From contig NC_062255.1 of NCBI RefSeq assembly GCF_905475465.1, positions 3,720,001 to 3,784,000 of the forward strand: 64,000 nucleotides of DNA, read 5' to 3'. Positions 20,569 through 32,572 of the stretch are shown here, piece by piece. Within the stretch, counting starts at the first letter, position 1. Every line of letters begins with the position of its first letter. This DNA is from Pieris napi (lineage: Eukaryota; Arthropoda; Insecta; Lepidoptera; Pieridae). Below the pieces are notes generated by a model. That model was not told the DNA's origin, did not search any database, and worked only from the letters and a program-made list of their open reading frames with translations. The translations under genes and the position numbers were made by a program.

Positions 20569-21597
20569 GTGAGTCATACATAATAACCGCCTAGTCAACT
20601 ATATCACACGGGAAAAATTAGTACATTTCTTAGGATCCATAGAATCTGTTATTCATTATCGGATATCCTCACACGGCAACTTGCACGGCCTATTTGATTA
20701 AAATTAAATTAATTCAAGTAACATTTTTCGCTAATAAGCGAAGCAATGTAAATTATCTTTTAATAATAAATTATATTTTCTATTCATGATGGTACGCTGG
20801 TGACTTGTTAACTACCACAAGTCCCATTCCTAAGCATTTCACAAAGATAGCCTATATATTATTTATAAACTTGTAAATATGAAAAATTGTGAAGTATTTA
20901 AAAAAAGCATTGTTAAGTGCCTATCTGATACCTAATGAGCTATTTTAATTTAACTAACTAGTAAAATCTAAAAGTGCAATTGTATTTTTATTTTCTCGTT
21001 ATCATAATGTTCATGTATTTGATAAAAGATAGCTTGTACCATAAACTGTTGATATAGCATTATATATGTGGTGTACTTTAATAAATAAAGAGGCAAATAA
21101 ACTTAGAGACAAAAAATAGTTTTTTTGATATATACAAATACACATATAAAATAAATACTTTAATCAAAACGTTACTATTACTTTCATTTTTAAGGATATT
21201 CCTATAAAAATACATTAAAAACAATTCGTTAGTATCACTAACCGCTTCGACAATTGCTGTATCATATGATAATACAAACAATACTAAATTATTATCTATA
21301 ACTAAACAGCAAAGGAACATGGTCTCACGATCAGCTCCTCCTTATTATGCGCATGAATAATTTGTAGCCTTAATGATTTATATATGATAAATACACGAAT
21401 CCTATCATAACATGATTTAGGAGCTTCTTAATATTCTTCCATTTCTAGAAACATCGCTCCTGGTTATGCGTACTGAGATTTATAATACAAAGTTGCGTTA
21501 TGGAATCCGAAAACTAGACGAAAAGAAACTATTCGAACTCTGTTTATTTATGTACACTTCGTTGCAAGTATACATAAATATAGTACAATTAAAAACT
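20569..21597. other. No gene seen
   Basis: AT-rich, with minor frames that reflect base composition. Confidence 0.5.
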
Positions 21598-21670
21598 TTA
21601 AATAAATATGAGGGCAACTAGCAGCCTTATCGCTTTCTAGTGATCTCTTCCAGGCAACCTATGAGACAAA
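21598..21670 (-). mobile_element. LINE 3' tail, family F
   Basis: Minus-strand copy: gcctggaagagatcactaga, aagcgataaggctgc. The stem region is partly preserved. Confidence 0.6.
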
Positions 21671-23118
21671 ACTAATGGAACAAAGCAAAGAAAATAAAAT
21701 ATGTATACAATCAAAGGGGCAATAATAAAAAAAGGACACACCGACCATCGATCGTATTAATCACAGTTTCTTCGATTGTGTCATGAGATCTGGATCCAAT
21801 GCAAAAATTGTACTAATATTCGTGTTTAAAGTACTAACGTATTTTAAAGTTTTTATTATTTACCAATCCACCTGGCTTTGCACGGGAAATGACCCGTAAA
21901 CCTTGAAAAATTATACAATATGTACTTAAACCCCTAACGAATCGCTCTATTTATTTGTTAAGGCAGTCTTGGCTACAAACTTTTTAGTTAAACCGTCTTT
22001 TCATATACGGGTTACTATATGTATAGCCAATATACGATACTCACTAATAACGGGGCTTTTTATTGGTAGAATATTTTTTCAGAACCAGTTCAGTAGATCT
22101 AAAGGTTACCGCCTATATTTAATACTTTGTGAAAAGTAAAGTACTATATTGCTACATATTTTTCTTGAAAAACTTTAACTTAAGATTAAAAACCATCGTT
22201 TTTATTAACTATGACAGCGTTCTCGTTGACATTTTTAGAATTTACCTTATGTTACAACTTTCCTTATGACTGTGAATATTGTGACAGCAATATAAGACTT
22301 TATTACTATGGGAATTAAGTCTAATTTCAGATGCAATACGCAAGGTTATTGCGAAAATCGCGAAAAATTGCGTATTTAAAGATCAAAAATTAAATGAATA
22401 TTGACAGGGTTGTCAATTAAACTGTTTTTTTTTCTTGTATGTCCAATGTTAATTAAACTCAAGAAAACTTTTAAATAAAAACATATATGAAATGTGTTCT
22501 GTTGCGTAGTGAATGGAACAGAATTCAGATTATAATCATTCGGGTTTGATACTGTGAAAATAATAACACATTGAATTATTACCTACATTAATTACAGATA
22601 TATTATATCTTTGGTCGTACATTATTTGACCTTATGTCGTATATGAAATTGGTATTAAAGGAAAAACTCCAAACGCCACCAATATCCATATACTGATAAG
22701 CTAGGTCTGGATACAAAGATGCTCCTCACACACTTTGAAATAAATTTTCCTTTAGTTTTTATAAATTTTTCCTCGTGTAAAATAAGCGTTTGTCACATTA
22801 AATCTTGTAATTTATTTTTCTTATGTATAAATGTATCAGTTTTTTTTCTCTTCATGCTTTTTATGTTTGCTTATAAGTGCTTGTCACTTTAAATCTTGTA
22901 GTTTATTTATATGTATCAGTGTGCCGAGCGTTGGCAAGTTTTTGTAAATAATTAAATTTAGAAAGGACTCATACTCTACATACTCATAAAAAAAAAACTA
23001 TTAATATCCTAATCCTTGTATCTTTCTTCTTTGTTGTAGCTGTTAGTATGTTTGTCGTTCTCCGGATTTATACATTTTGTGCTGTCATGTTTTATTTACT
23101 TTGCTCTGTATCATATTT
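21671..23118. other. No gene; one tandem duplication
   Basis: Segments 22783-22840 and 22874-22920 both read taagygyttgtcac, ttaaatcttgta, tttattt and atgtatcagt, a duplication with a period of about 91. Otherwise featureless. Confidence 0.55.
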
Positions 23119-23489
23119 TTGAAGTTATACTTCTTTAGGCGCGTTAAGAAAAATTGATGAGAGTGAAATTTTACGATGCGCGCGCACCGTGACCCAAAAT
23201 TAACAGAATGAAGTTGCCCACGGAAGATGCTACGGCATTGGACATAATTTAAAAACAACATTCGAATAATAATAGAATTTTTGTTACACTTAATTTAAGA
23301 GAATAATAATAAATATTTATTTATTAAATTTTTCAAATGTAAACTGAACTTTATTGACTATAATGACTCCTTTTCCAGTCTTTGATTATTTAATTGTAAT
23401 TAATTATTTGCATGCAATCAAAAACTATTTTTAATAATGCCAAAGAAGTATAACTTCTTACGCGCGTACATAAGTACACGCACCCTTTT
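23119..23489 (-). mobile_element. 370-bp non-autonomous element, family D
   Basis: First of five copies. In the opposite orientation the element begins with an A-run and gggtgcgtgtacttatgtac, then gcgcgtaagaagttatactt, and ends aacgcgcctaaagaagtata with actt. Both ends carry a near-palindromic gaagttatacttc next to a GCGC block, facing each other. An internal block (tgccgtagcatcttccgtgg) is highly conserved. No coding frame. This copy ends in tttt on the right. Confidence 0.88.
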
Positions 23490-24150
23490 GTTTAGTGAAA
23501 CTTTTTGTGGATACATCCAATGTGTTTATTGTATAGAGATGTATCTGTTTTGTTTCCCAAATAAATAAATAAATACAAAAATACCGTAGGTACATTTATT
23601 ATGTACTAATTCCTGTATTACTAAACATATTATTAAATCAACGGACAGCCCTTACACATTCTGACCTCCATTAAAATGCATTAATGTTGGCCTTGCTCTT
23701 TGTCGAACGCCATCTTTCGGCCGTTTTATTACGACGACTCATCTCCTCCGTTAGTCAGAACTGGTCTTGCTTCCTATGAGCACAGGATGTTGCTCCACAT
23801 ACATAAGTTTAATGGCTACTGATTATTACGACATGTCGATTTTAATTCACGAGAGAATTATATTATGAAATTATTACGTTGTTGGAGTAGTGATTTAAAA
23901 TATATTTCGACTCCTGTGTTAAGAGTATATGTACAAGTAGGTTTGTTTAATTCAATTTTGAATGTTAGCTTTTTGGTTATATTTTAGTGCGGGTTATATG
24001 TGTTTTTAATGCAAATAATAATAAAAAACTTTAGAGGTGTCAAGGGACACCCGGATGGAACGAAATTCATTTCGATTAATTTATATGTTAATTGGTATCA
24101 TAACAGTATGATAGATTATCTCGACACCAATCTTACGACGAAAAAAAAAA
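23490..24150. other. No gene seen
   Basis: A balanced-composition stretch at 23640-23815 is unassigned. A run of ten A at 24141-24150 is the T-run that ends the 5S copy on the minus strand. Confidence 0.45.
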
Positions 24151-24246
24151 GCCAACATCACGAGGTATTCTCAGGCGGTCACCCATCCAAGTACTGACCT
24201 CGCCCGACGTTGCTTAACTTCGGTGATCGGACGAGAACCGGTGTAT
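24151..24246 (-). pseudogene. 5'-truncated 5S rRNA copy
   Basis: On the minus strand the sequence reads tacaccggttctcgtccgat, caccgaagttaagcaacgtc, gtacttggatgggtgaccgc and ends at gatgttggc. This matches insect 5S rRNA from about position 23 to its 3' end. The internal promoter region (A box, intermediate element, C box) lies within the retained part and a run of ten T follows immediately, as at a polymerase III terminator. About the first 22 nucleotides are replaced by unrelated AT-rich sequence. 5S rRNA is part of the large ribosomal subunit; this copy cannot give a full molecule. It is either an isolated pseudogene or the head of a 5S-derived SINE. Confidence 0.88.
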
Positions 24247-25687
24247 AATAGCAAATAGCAAAAAAGTGTCGTAACAACTTTTCGTAAGAATTTTTTCCGT
24301 CTAGCCCCCTTTCACAACGCGCGATAAGGAACTTCGTTCCAAAAACTATATTCATGACAGTAGTAGACTGTAACCGCTATAGCTCCATGCTAGGGAGTCT
24401 TATTTAGGATTATTACTGTGGAGGTTAAAAAAAATTGTAATTACTGTATATTTCTATACTATATGTAAAAAGACGTTTGTTTAGAAATATACATAGGTAG
24501 AACGCTTTATCAAAGTTTAACAAAGCTAAAAATTTAATATAGTTAATATAAAAATATCTACTAAATAAGTACGCGCATCATTGAGTACTTAGTTATTCTA
24601 CCGAACCATTGATCAGACAGATAACACTTTAACATGTAATCAGTAGTTAAAATGCCAGATTGTTAACATACAACATATCAAAGGCTCCGCTAACTATAAC
24701 TACATTAAGCAAATATAGAGTTTATGCAAATGTAATAAGGGTTATTATTTCTTAATGATAATTATAAAAATCGTGCTCACGGTAGCCGAAATCAAGGGTC
24801 AGGGATCAAACGTGATCGAAAGCTGATATTAGATAGGCGAATGACGCATGCGTGAATGAGATATTAGTTAAGTAAACTGACTATGATGAAACGCTTGTCA
24901 TGTATGGCCATTTGCATCTGATAACAGTATGATAAATGCGATTTAAATATTGTTAAATGATACATTTAGTTCCGAGAAATTGGATGACACGACTATCCAA
25001 ATGATCGTGTCACCCAGGTTTTCAGAGCCTTGAGAGATCTCTTCGAACAGCGCAAATGCTAGTTGATATTAAATGGAAATTGATGAGATTTAAATTAATA
25101 CAACAAATAAATTTTTATGTCATTTTAAGGAGAGTGAAGTTAGTTTTAAAACGATCTTGTCTTTTGTTATAAAGAGTTCAACGCTGCTACTTGATGTACG
25201 TACTAGATTAAGTATACGTTAATCTTTACTATAATGCGTTTAATATAAAAATAAAACGCTTTATATCGAGAATTTTGTAAAAAAACGATGTATCATATGA
25301 AATTACTCAGAATAAGCACCCCGCCCTAATAAATCACGCAAGTTAAAATAATAAGCAATATAAATGAAGGTACAACACTTTCTACACGGTGAAAGCCTGA
25401 AATCGCCGTACATCAAGCGTGAATCTGCCAGTATCAGTTGGACCATTAAAATTATCTCGGCGACCACGTCAAGTCTAATCTCTTCAAGGTTTTGTAGTTG
25501 TCGTCCAGTTATAGTGATAATGTGAAATATTACAACTACTGTAGGTAAAAAATTCTTAAATGTTGCGCGTTGCGATTGAATGATAAATGATTAACATTTA
25601 GTTGGGGATAGATAAAAGTTGAAGAAAAATAGATTTCTTTTTCTACAAATTTGCCAACCCATCCTACCAACTATGTATATATATATG
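24247..25687. other. No gene seen
   Basis: Contains a short hairpin ggaacttcgttcc at 24328-24340 in a balanced segment (24250-24400) next to the 5S copy, possibly part of the same or another repeat. The rest is AT-rich. Confidence 0.45.
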
Positions 25688-26045
25688 AAAAAAAAAAAGG
25701 GTGCGTGTACTTATGTACGCGCGTAAGAAGTTATACTTCTTTGTCATTATTAAAAATAGTTTTTGATTGCATGCAAATAATTAATTACAATTAAATAATC
25801 AAAGACTGGAAAAGGAGTCATTATAGTCAATAAAGTTCAGTTTACAATTGAAAAATTTAATAAATAAATATTTATTATTATTCTCTTACATTAAGTGTAA
25901 CATAAATTCTATTATTATTCGAATGTTGTTTTTAAATTATGTCCAATGCCGTAGCATCTTCCGTGGACAACTTCATTCTGTTAATTTTGTGTCACGGTGC
26001 GCGCACATCGTAAAATTTCACTCTCAATTAATTTATTCATCTACT
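25688..26045 (+). mobile_element. 370-bp element, family D, right end lost
   Basis: A-run of eleven, gggtgcgtgtac, conserved body, then decays after ctctcaattaat instead of the gcgcgcctaaagaagtataa end. It forms an inverted pair with 23119-23489, 2.2 kb apart. Confidence 0.85.
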
Positions 26046-26847
26046 TTAGCATAAGGGGTATGTCGGAATAATCGGGAAATTAAGTGTTTCTGTCCAAATA
26101 AAATATACTAGGAATTTCATTATATGATAAAGGGGCAAAGGAGCCTACAGAACAGTCATAAAGCTACAGCAACCCGATACTGGACTCCCTTTTTATGCCA
26201 GCCTCTTTTCTTCTTTGTAATTTCAGAATAGTAATGTTACTTTAGATTCGCGATACTATAAAATTTTAAATCGCTTTAACATTGTTTGTGGAAGTACAGC
26301 CTTACCATGCTGTCAGACACAATAAATAAACAAGTGCTTTGAACTTGCCGCCTCAGTTAATTTAAAGTCCACTCATTTGGGCACCCAATTAAGTGAATAT
26401 TGCACTCACGAAAAACATTCTTAGTTCTTCAAAATTTTTCATTTCTACTGTCCACTTTTTGCAGTCATGATACTGGCTGTTAAATATTTTTGTGTTTTGT
26501 TGGGGTCGTCATATATTTAAATATTATTTGTTTTATGGTGCCAATACGGGCCACCCCAAAGCAGCGAGTACATTTATATTACATACATAACAATATATGT
26601 AATATAGAAAGGTAAATTCAACAAAAAATCTTCATTTAACGGTAAAAGATAATATTTACAAAATAATAAACTGTAATATAACGGTATGTAGATGTTAATA
26701 ATTAAACTTTTAAGAGATTTAATTGATAATTTAATTTATTATAATTAAAAATACATACGTGTTCCGAGATTGGTGTTTAGTACACTCATTTATCATTGAA
26801 TTATGACGATAAATTAAGTTAAAATATCAGGAAGTAACCTTTAAAAC
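26046..26847. other. No gene seen
   Basis: AT-rich. A 39-codon minus-strand frame at about 26400-26525 ends near a GTGAGT, but its acceptor is poor; not called. Confidence 0.4.
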
Positions 26848-27115
26848 AGAGCAGTGTTGGCCTAGCGGCTTCAGCGTGCGACTCTCATCCCTGAGGTCGT
26901 AGGTTCGACCAGCTGTGCATCGTAGATGTGCGCATTTAACATTTGCTCGAACGGTGAAGGAAAACATCGTGAGGAAACCGGCCTCAGACCCAAAAAGTCG
27001 ACGGCGTGTGTCAGGCACAGGAGGCTGATCACCTTCTTGCCCATCACGTTGAGAAATGATCAGGAAACAGATACATATACTGAGGCCCAACCTAAAAAAG
27101 TTGTAGCGCGACTGA
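26848..27115 (+). mobile_element. tRNA-derived SINE, family A
   Basis: A box gttggcctagcggcttc, B box aggttcgacc (damaged). A gap of about 20 bases follows the head (gctgtgcatcgtagatgtgc). The end ttgtagcgcgactga is intact. Confidence 0.88.
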
Positions 27116-28844
27116 TTTATTCATTTTATTTAACAGATAAAAATAGGGGTCGGCTAGTATTATCCCGTATATAATATAAATGAACAATATGTAATACTTC
27201 AAGAACAATAATTTGAATGTTGTAAAAAATTCTTGGTTTTAAAACTCTTTGTGCCACATTGTGTGAACAGTGTAAAATATAACTTGTGTTTTATGAGGAA
27301 TACTTTAAATGATTTAACCTATATCGTAACTGATTTATGAATATTGCTCTACAAAGGAATCACTTATTTACTTCAGGTTTCTAGTTTTGATGTTTATGTT
27401 AATTAAATAAATAATTTAAGGTATGAATTCCTGTAAATATAGATACAAGGAGATAACATACTTCTGGAGCAGTGAAAATTTTTGGGAATTTCAACACCAA
27501 CCCGAAAGAATAATTGTTTAGCTGAGCGTCGAACTCAGGATCTCTTGAGAATTGAGCCTGTCATTACTGACCAAAAGAGGATAAGATTATAGATATTTTA
27601 AGACATATATATCCTATTTTGCTTTAAAAATAAGCTTAGGAGTCCTTGTTTTCCTATTAAACCTTTTGACAATTCCTTTGCAGGACCATCCTAGGTTCTA
27701 GAATGTGTAAGTAAAGTCATTAATTTACCCCTGTAATTGATGATGATTGGGAATGTATTAATTTTTTCTAATTTTACGAATAAAAAAATTTATTTCGTAA
27801 AATTGTCCCTACCCACATAGTTCCTAAGAACTAAATACTTTGTAATAATGTGGGTAGACAACAACAAAAATGACGTTAATCAGATGGTGACATCCAGAAC
27901 TTCGTGAGTAGTGACAGCTGATTTGATGGACCTAATTTGAACTATAAATTTAAATATTAAGGTTTGAATTTCATTAATTTATCACAAGTGTGGCATCATA
28001 TGTGCGGGAATTAATACCATCTTAGGTACGCATCCGCGCACGCATTATGTTAAATATCGTTATTGAATTTAATACGCATGTGTTATTGTACTACACTTAA
28101 GTACACTATCACAGACACTACAATTATTAATCAGTCTAGCATCTCTACTCATCTCTCATTTTTTCTGTTCCTCTGACAAGATAATGAGCTTTCTGTCCCT
28201 GACATATATATATATATTGTGTCTTAAACATTCCGGTTATCTTATTATGTTTAATGTCATGTTTTATACAAACACTGCTTAAAATGTACTGGTTGTTTAA
28301 ACAGGTACAATATATGTTTCCGATGTTATCGTAACCTATAAATTAATAAAGAAGTATCGTTAATTACACACAACAAAGTCTTAAACTGCTAATAAATGCA
28401 TCAACTTATATGACTGAGTCTAAATTAGTGGCTCGAATTTATGTTGGTCTAACGTTTTATAGTTTATAAGTGCTATTAGTTGTGGAAGAGTAATTTATGA
28501 TCTAAAGATATTTATGTCTAAAACACATGAGACTATTGCATTGACTGTTTTTTGTGTCTGATGTTTATCGTCGAGTTTTTGGCAATACCCTAATTTCCTT
28601 TACGAACAACTTACAAGGGCACAAGAGAGTTCAAACACACGCCATTTTCCCGAAGTGGTAAGCATAGGTTGCTTTGCTACAGTCCTGACATACCAGCTAT
28701 CGCTTCATGACACCATGCATGCTCTTCTGTTATGGTTGCTTTTAACTTGTCTCTTCTCTAGTAGGTCCTAGATTTGGTCCAGGTATGTATGACAAGGCGT
28801 ACCCAAGTCGTCTCTTTATATGATATGTATTTTTAAAATATTGG
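27116..28844. other. No gene; hairpins and a microexon candidate
   Basis: Two adjacent inverted repeats: aattttacgaa/ttcgtaaaatt at 27770-27804 and ctacccacat/atgtgggtag at 27809-27857. At 27505-27580 a minus-strand tRNA-like fragment (ctgagttcgacgctcagc) is visible. A (TA)n run lies near 28204-28217. Confidence 0.5.
27684..27706 (+). other. Possible 23-nt microexon
   Basis: Preceded by ttgacaattcctttgcag and followed by GTAAGT, with ATGT before the donor. One frame is open (TILGSRM). The donor's exon side does not match AG, and 23 bases would change phase. Low support. Confidence 0.18.
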
Positions 28845-29285
28845 TAATAGTTAATACTCGGAACAAACGCAGGCTGCAATTTCCCCGTACTAGTAGACTA
28901 TATAAAGTAGTAATTCTTTTTGGGAAAAGGGATACTCTTCTTCAATAAAATCCCAGAGGCTCTTTTATCTCTGCCTTTTAAATTTAAGAAATGTATTAAA
29001 GACAAGCTGTGTAAAAAGGCTCACTATAAAGTTAACGATTATCTAGTTGATAAAAGAGCCTGGGACTAGTGCTAGACAGGCTTCTTCTAATTAATTTGCG
29101 ATATTTGTTTTAAAATAAGTGTTGTTTGATGATTTGCTATTTTAAAAGAGTAACGAGAGTTTTTTACTGTCTTCTTTGCCGATGAGTAGGGATGTCTACA
29201 GATTCAAATTTAATGACGTGGAATAAGTGATACCTGTATCTTATATTCCATAATAAACATATTTAATTTTATTTATTTTTATTTA
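28845..29285 (+). pseudogene. Jockey-like LINE ORF2 C-terminus and 3' UTR
   Basis: The plus strand encodes NTRNKRRLQFPRTSRLYKV, then after one frameshift near 28920 GKGILFFNKIPEALLSLPFK, CIKDKLCKKAHYKVNDYL and a TAG at 29067-29069. This pattern (RTxRLxxV, F-x-N-x-I-P, KKAYYxxxDYL) is the C-terminal end of jockey-type ORF2, the reverse transcriptase protein. A 3' UTR follows with gccgatgagtagggatg and AATAAA at 29254. Compared with 14155-14340 it lacks about 37 bases after gagttttttac. The copy is 5'-truncated, with only the last 70 or so codons present. Confidence 0.8.
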
Positions 29286-29863
29286 TTTAGTTGAAGACAT
29301 ATGACGTGCTCCCATCACCAAGCGAAAGCACCGAGACTTTTATTTATTCAAAATAATAGCATTGTAGCCATTGTTAATAATAATGATAAGTAACGTAAGT
29401 TTACCTTAAAGTAAGTTTAAAGTAAGTTTGTCTTTGAATATGAACTCACGTGTGAAGGTACCTTACAATAGAAGAAAGCTGATCGAATGGACCAGTTATG
29501 GAATCTAACTATGAAATTTCATTGAAACAAAAAACAAGTCAGTATCAGTTTCACTGACACGCCTTGTTAGGGATACTACACATATGTTCTAATTCCGGAT
29601 TAACCATAAACTTCGACTTTTCTTCGTGAGCCTTAAACATATTATAAGTTACAACTTGTTGTTTGAGGCCTCATTCTATATAAACGGTATTTTAATATTA
29701 GAAAGCGTTCTTTGCTTTAAAAAAATACTGTTTCGGCTGGAATCGAACCCGGGTAATACGCAATCAGTATCAGTAATGCTTACAGACTTACAATAATCGA
29801 ACCATTTCTTTTTATTTCATACCCCAGGAAGACTACCATTGTTATAAGCAAAATATATACCAA
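29286..29863. other. No gene; tRNA-like fragment at 29730-29790
   Basis: On the minus strand ttacccgggttcgattccag resembles a tRNA T-arm. There is no matching acceptor stem, so it is a SINE head remnant and not a tRNA gene. Confidence 0.45.
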
Positions 29864-29980
29864 TTCTTGAAAGGCCGACAACGCACTTGCGAGCCATCTG
29901 TCAGTTTGAAATGTGAGTGTCCATGGGCGGCGGTATCAGGTGAGCCTCCTGCCCGTTTGCCTCCTATTACATTAAAAAAA
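29864..29980 (+). mobile_element. LINE C-terminal fragment, family C
   Basis: Starts ttcttgaaaggccgacaacg and ends at gcctcctgcccgtttgcctc plus an A-run. The run of nine A after the last conserved base marks the 3' end. Confidence 0.72.
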
Positions 29981-30832
29981 AAGTTGCTACAGACTCAACC
30001 TTGCTTCATACAACGCTGCTAATAAAAACATTTCTAATCTATTATGTATGTTGGCCGTAAAAGAAACAATTTTTTGCGAAGGAATATAAAAGGAATGACT
30101 TTTCCGTTTGGTTGACACTGTCATAAAACTTGTATTGTCTATGTTTCAATAGAACTCGATTTGAAAGTTACATCCGTAACATAGATTTGATTTTTAACTT
30201 CCGGCGAGCTTTCATACCATAAATACAGCTAAAAAGTTTTAAATGTATATGGGATACTTTTTTATCTATCAACTAACTGACATTTTCCTGAAACAAACAG
30301 ATAACTAAACGTTTTTCCTCTTAGAAAATCTTGAATAACATTTTTTCTTGTTACATTATTTAATTCATTAATTACTCGCTATGCCTTTTGGTTTCACTGT
30401 GGTCATAGCGTAATGTAATAGCTTTATTCGAAAATATAAAATGTGACAAAAAGTAATTTAGATATTTATTTTTCAGTATCAAAATGAAAACTGCAAAAAT
30501 GTAATTCATAATCATTTTAAATTGAAGACTTGTCTTAAGTAGCTTGTATTATGAATTCATATCATAAGATCAATAAAACCGAAATTCGTCTTTGTTACGT
30601 AAATATCGAAACGATCAGATAACGGGTAACGGCTCGTTGGAGAGTGCGATTTTGTTACTGTCATACGGGTTGGTCATGCATGAGTTGAAATGCCACTTAC
30701 GATTTAACTAATTTTTTACACCTCGACTCTTCGGTGGATATGACGAAATATTAAATGATTGCACGAGGCAAATTAGGACAATGAAGCGGCGGAAACAAAG
30801 AAAATTTGGTATATTTTTTAAATCTATAGATT
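29981..30832. other. No gene seen
   Basis: AT-rich with a balanced stretch at 30600-30720 that I cannot assign. Confidence 0.45.
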
Positions 30833-31162
30833 ACTAGCTGATCCGGCAAACGTCGGTTTGCCATGTTTATCATTTATAATAAAAAATAGGGGTTGATCGT
30901 AGAGGGGTGCAAATTAAGTGTTGTATGTATTTTTTAATGTTGTATCATAAAAAAATAAAAAATACTAAAAATTTATCTAAGAATTTAAAAAAAAATCAGG
31001 GGTAGACTAACCTTGACATTTAGGGGGATAAAAAATAGATGTTGTCCGATTCTCAGTTATACCCAATATGCACATAAAATTTCATGAGAATCGGTCAAGC
31101 CGTTTCGGAGGAGTTTAACCACAAACACCGCGTCACGAGAATTATAGATATTATATATTAGA
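30833..31162 (+). mobile_element. ACTAG-type repeat, family E, full length
   Basis: Begins actagctgatccggcaaacg, contains ggggttgatcgtagaggg and ttcatgagaatcggtcaagc, and ends gtcacgagaattatagatat with tatatta. This is a very common lepidopteran non-autonomous repeat. It may be Helitron-like or a LINE-derived SINE; the sequence alone does not settle this. No open frame. Confidence 0.75.
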
Positions 31163-31278
31163 TTAGGTATAAATCTTAAATAGTTTTACGTCTTAAGTAA
31201 AAGCAATATGTATTGCATTCTTTGATTAGTTATTTAGGAATTTGCAATTCAATGGTAGAAGAAACAATACCAGATTTC
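31163..31278. other. Spacer, no feature
   Basis: AT-rich. Confidence 0.5.
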
Positions 31279-31555
31279 CAGTGGCTTTTTAGGTCTGGGC
31301 CTCAGATTTATGTATCTGTATCATGATAATTTGTAGGCAAGTAGGTGATCACTGATCAGCCTCCTGTGCTTGACCCCCGCCGTCGACTTTTAGGGTCTAC
31401 GGCAAGCCGGTTTCCTCACGATGTTTTCCTGCGCCGTTCGAGTGAATGTTAAATGCGCACACAGACAAAAAGTCCGTTGGTGCACAGCCGGGGTTCGAAC
31501 CTAAGAACTTCAGGATGAGAGTCGCACTGTGAAGCCACTAGGCTAAATGCACTGC
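31279..31555 (-). mobile_element. tRNA-derived SINE, family A
   Basis: B box ggttcgaaccc intact on the minus strand; A box region altered (ttagcctagtggcttc). Body full length. Confidence 0.88.
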
Positions 31556-31887
31556 AGAAGAAACATTATTTTTAGATAAACAAAATATCTGAACAATTAT
31601 TTAAATAATAAAACAGTTCCAACTATCTTTTATCTTGTTTGTTTTCGCGTGCGAATAACAGTGCCATGTAAAATATTGTTAATAATAAATGTTTAAAGGT
31701 AAATGCGATTTCGGCGTCTTTTGAAATATTTTTAATTTTATAATTGTTGTTGATATTATTAAATTTGATTGACCTATAAGTATTTGTTTTAAATTAAGAA
31801 TAATTGTAAAATGGGATTCATTTATAAAAGTTATGACAAGACAATCTGTAAGTTGGATTTCCGTACGTGCACTAATTGTTATATATT
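31556..31887. other. No gene seen
   Basis: AT-rich. Confidence 0.5.
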
Positions 31888-32330
31888 ACTAGCTGCCCCC
31901 GCGAACTTCATTTCTCCTTAATGCCTAGCCTACCTTTTTAGTACATACCAACATGGAACATTTTGCTATGCCGGAATGAAAACTTTTTACGTTTTTCTGT
32001 GATTTTTCTCTATATAAACCTCAGAGTTCAAGTTATTAGTTCTTAACTAACAAATAAAAAAAGAGGTTGATCGTAGAGGGTAGATAAAAATGTGGGGTTG
32101 TTTGTATTTCTGCTGTATCTTAAAAAAATTAAAACAAAAAAAAATTGTCAAAAAAGTAACAATTTTTTTTGGAATGGACACCCCTTATCACTTAGGGGTT
32201 TGAAAGATAGATAGTAGCCGATTCTCAGACTTACTGAATATTAATAAAAAAATCATAAGAATCGGTCGAGCCGTTTCGGAAGAGTATGGGAACGAACATT
32301 GTGACACGAGAATTTTATATATATAGAGAT
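31888..32330 (+). mobile_element. ACTAG-type repeat, family E, long subtype
   Basis: Begins actagctgcccccgcgaact and ends cacgagaattttatatatat. It shares the ggttgatcgtagagg, cgattctcag and aatcggtcgagccgtttcgg blocks with the previous copy but has a different left 150 bases. Confidence 0.75.
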
Positions 32331-32572
32331 ACTAGTGGACCCCACAGACGTTGTCCTGCATGATATTTCAACCGATTAAGATATTGAACAAAGTATGAAA
32401 GTACCGACTGCAGCGCCATCTGTCGGGCTGATTTGTGAATCTAAACCATTTCCAGATCCCCTTGAAGACACACAAAAAATTTCATCAAAATTGGTCCAGT
32501 CGTTTAGGAGGAGTTCAGTCACATACACACGCACACAAGAAATATATATATTAAGATATATAGAGATATATA
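32331..32572 (+). mobile_element. ACTAG-type repeat, family E, short subtype
   Basis: Starts immediately after the previous element (actagtggaccccacagacg). Contains gcagcgccatctgtcgggc and ttggtccagtcgtttaggag and ends aagaaatatatatattaaga. It shares only the end module with the other subtypes. Confidence 0.7.

Noticed and set aside
26400..26525. Minus-strand exon ending in GTGAGT with frame SQYHDCKKWTVEMKNF
   Set aside because: The acceptor tract is A-rich and the donor's exon side is TTC. The frame is only 39 codons between stops.
26827..27174. Open frames of 82-87 codons on both strands
   Set aside because: They are read through a family A SINE.
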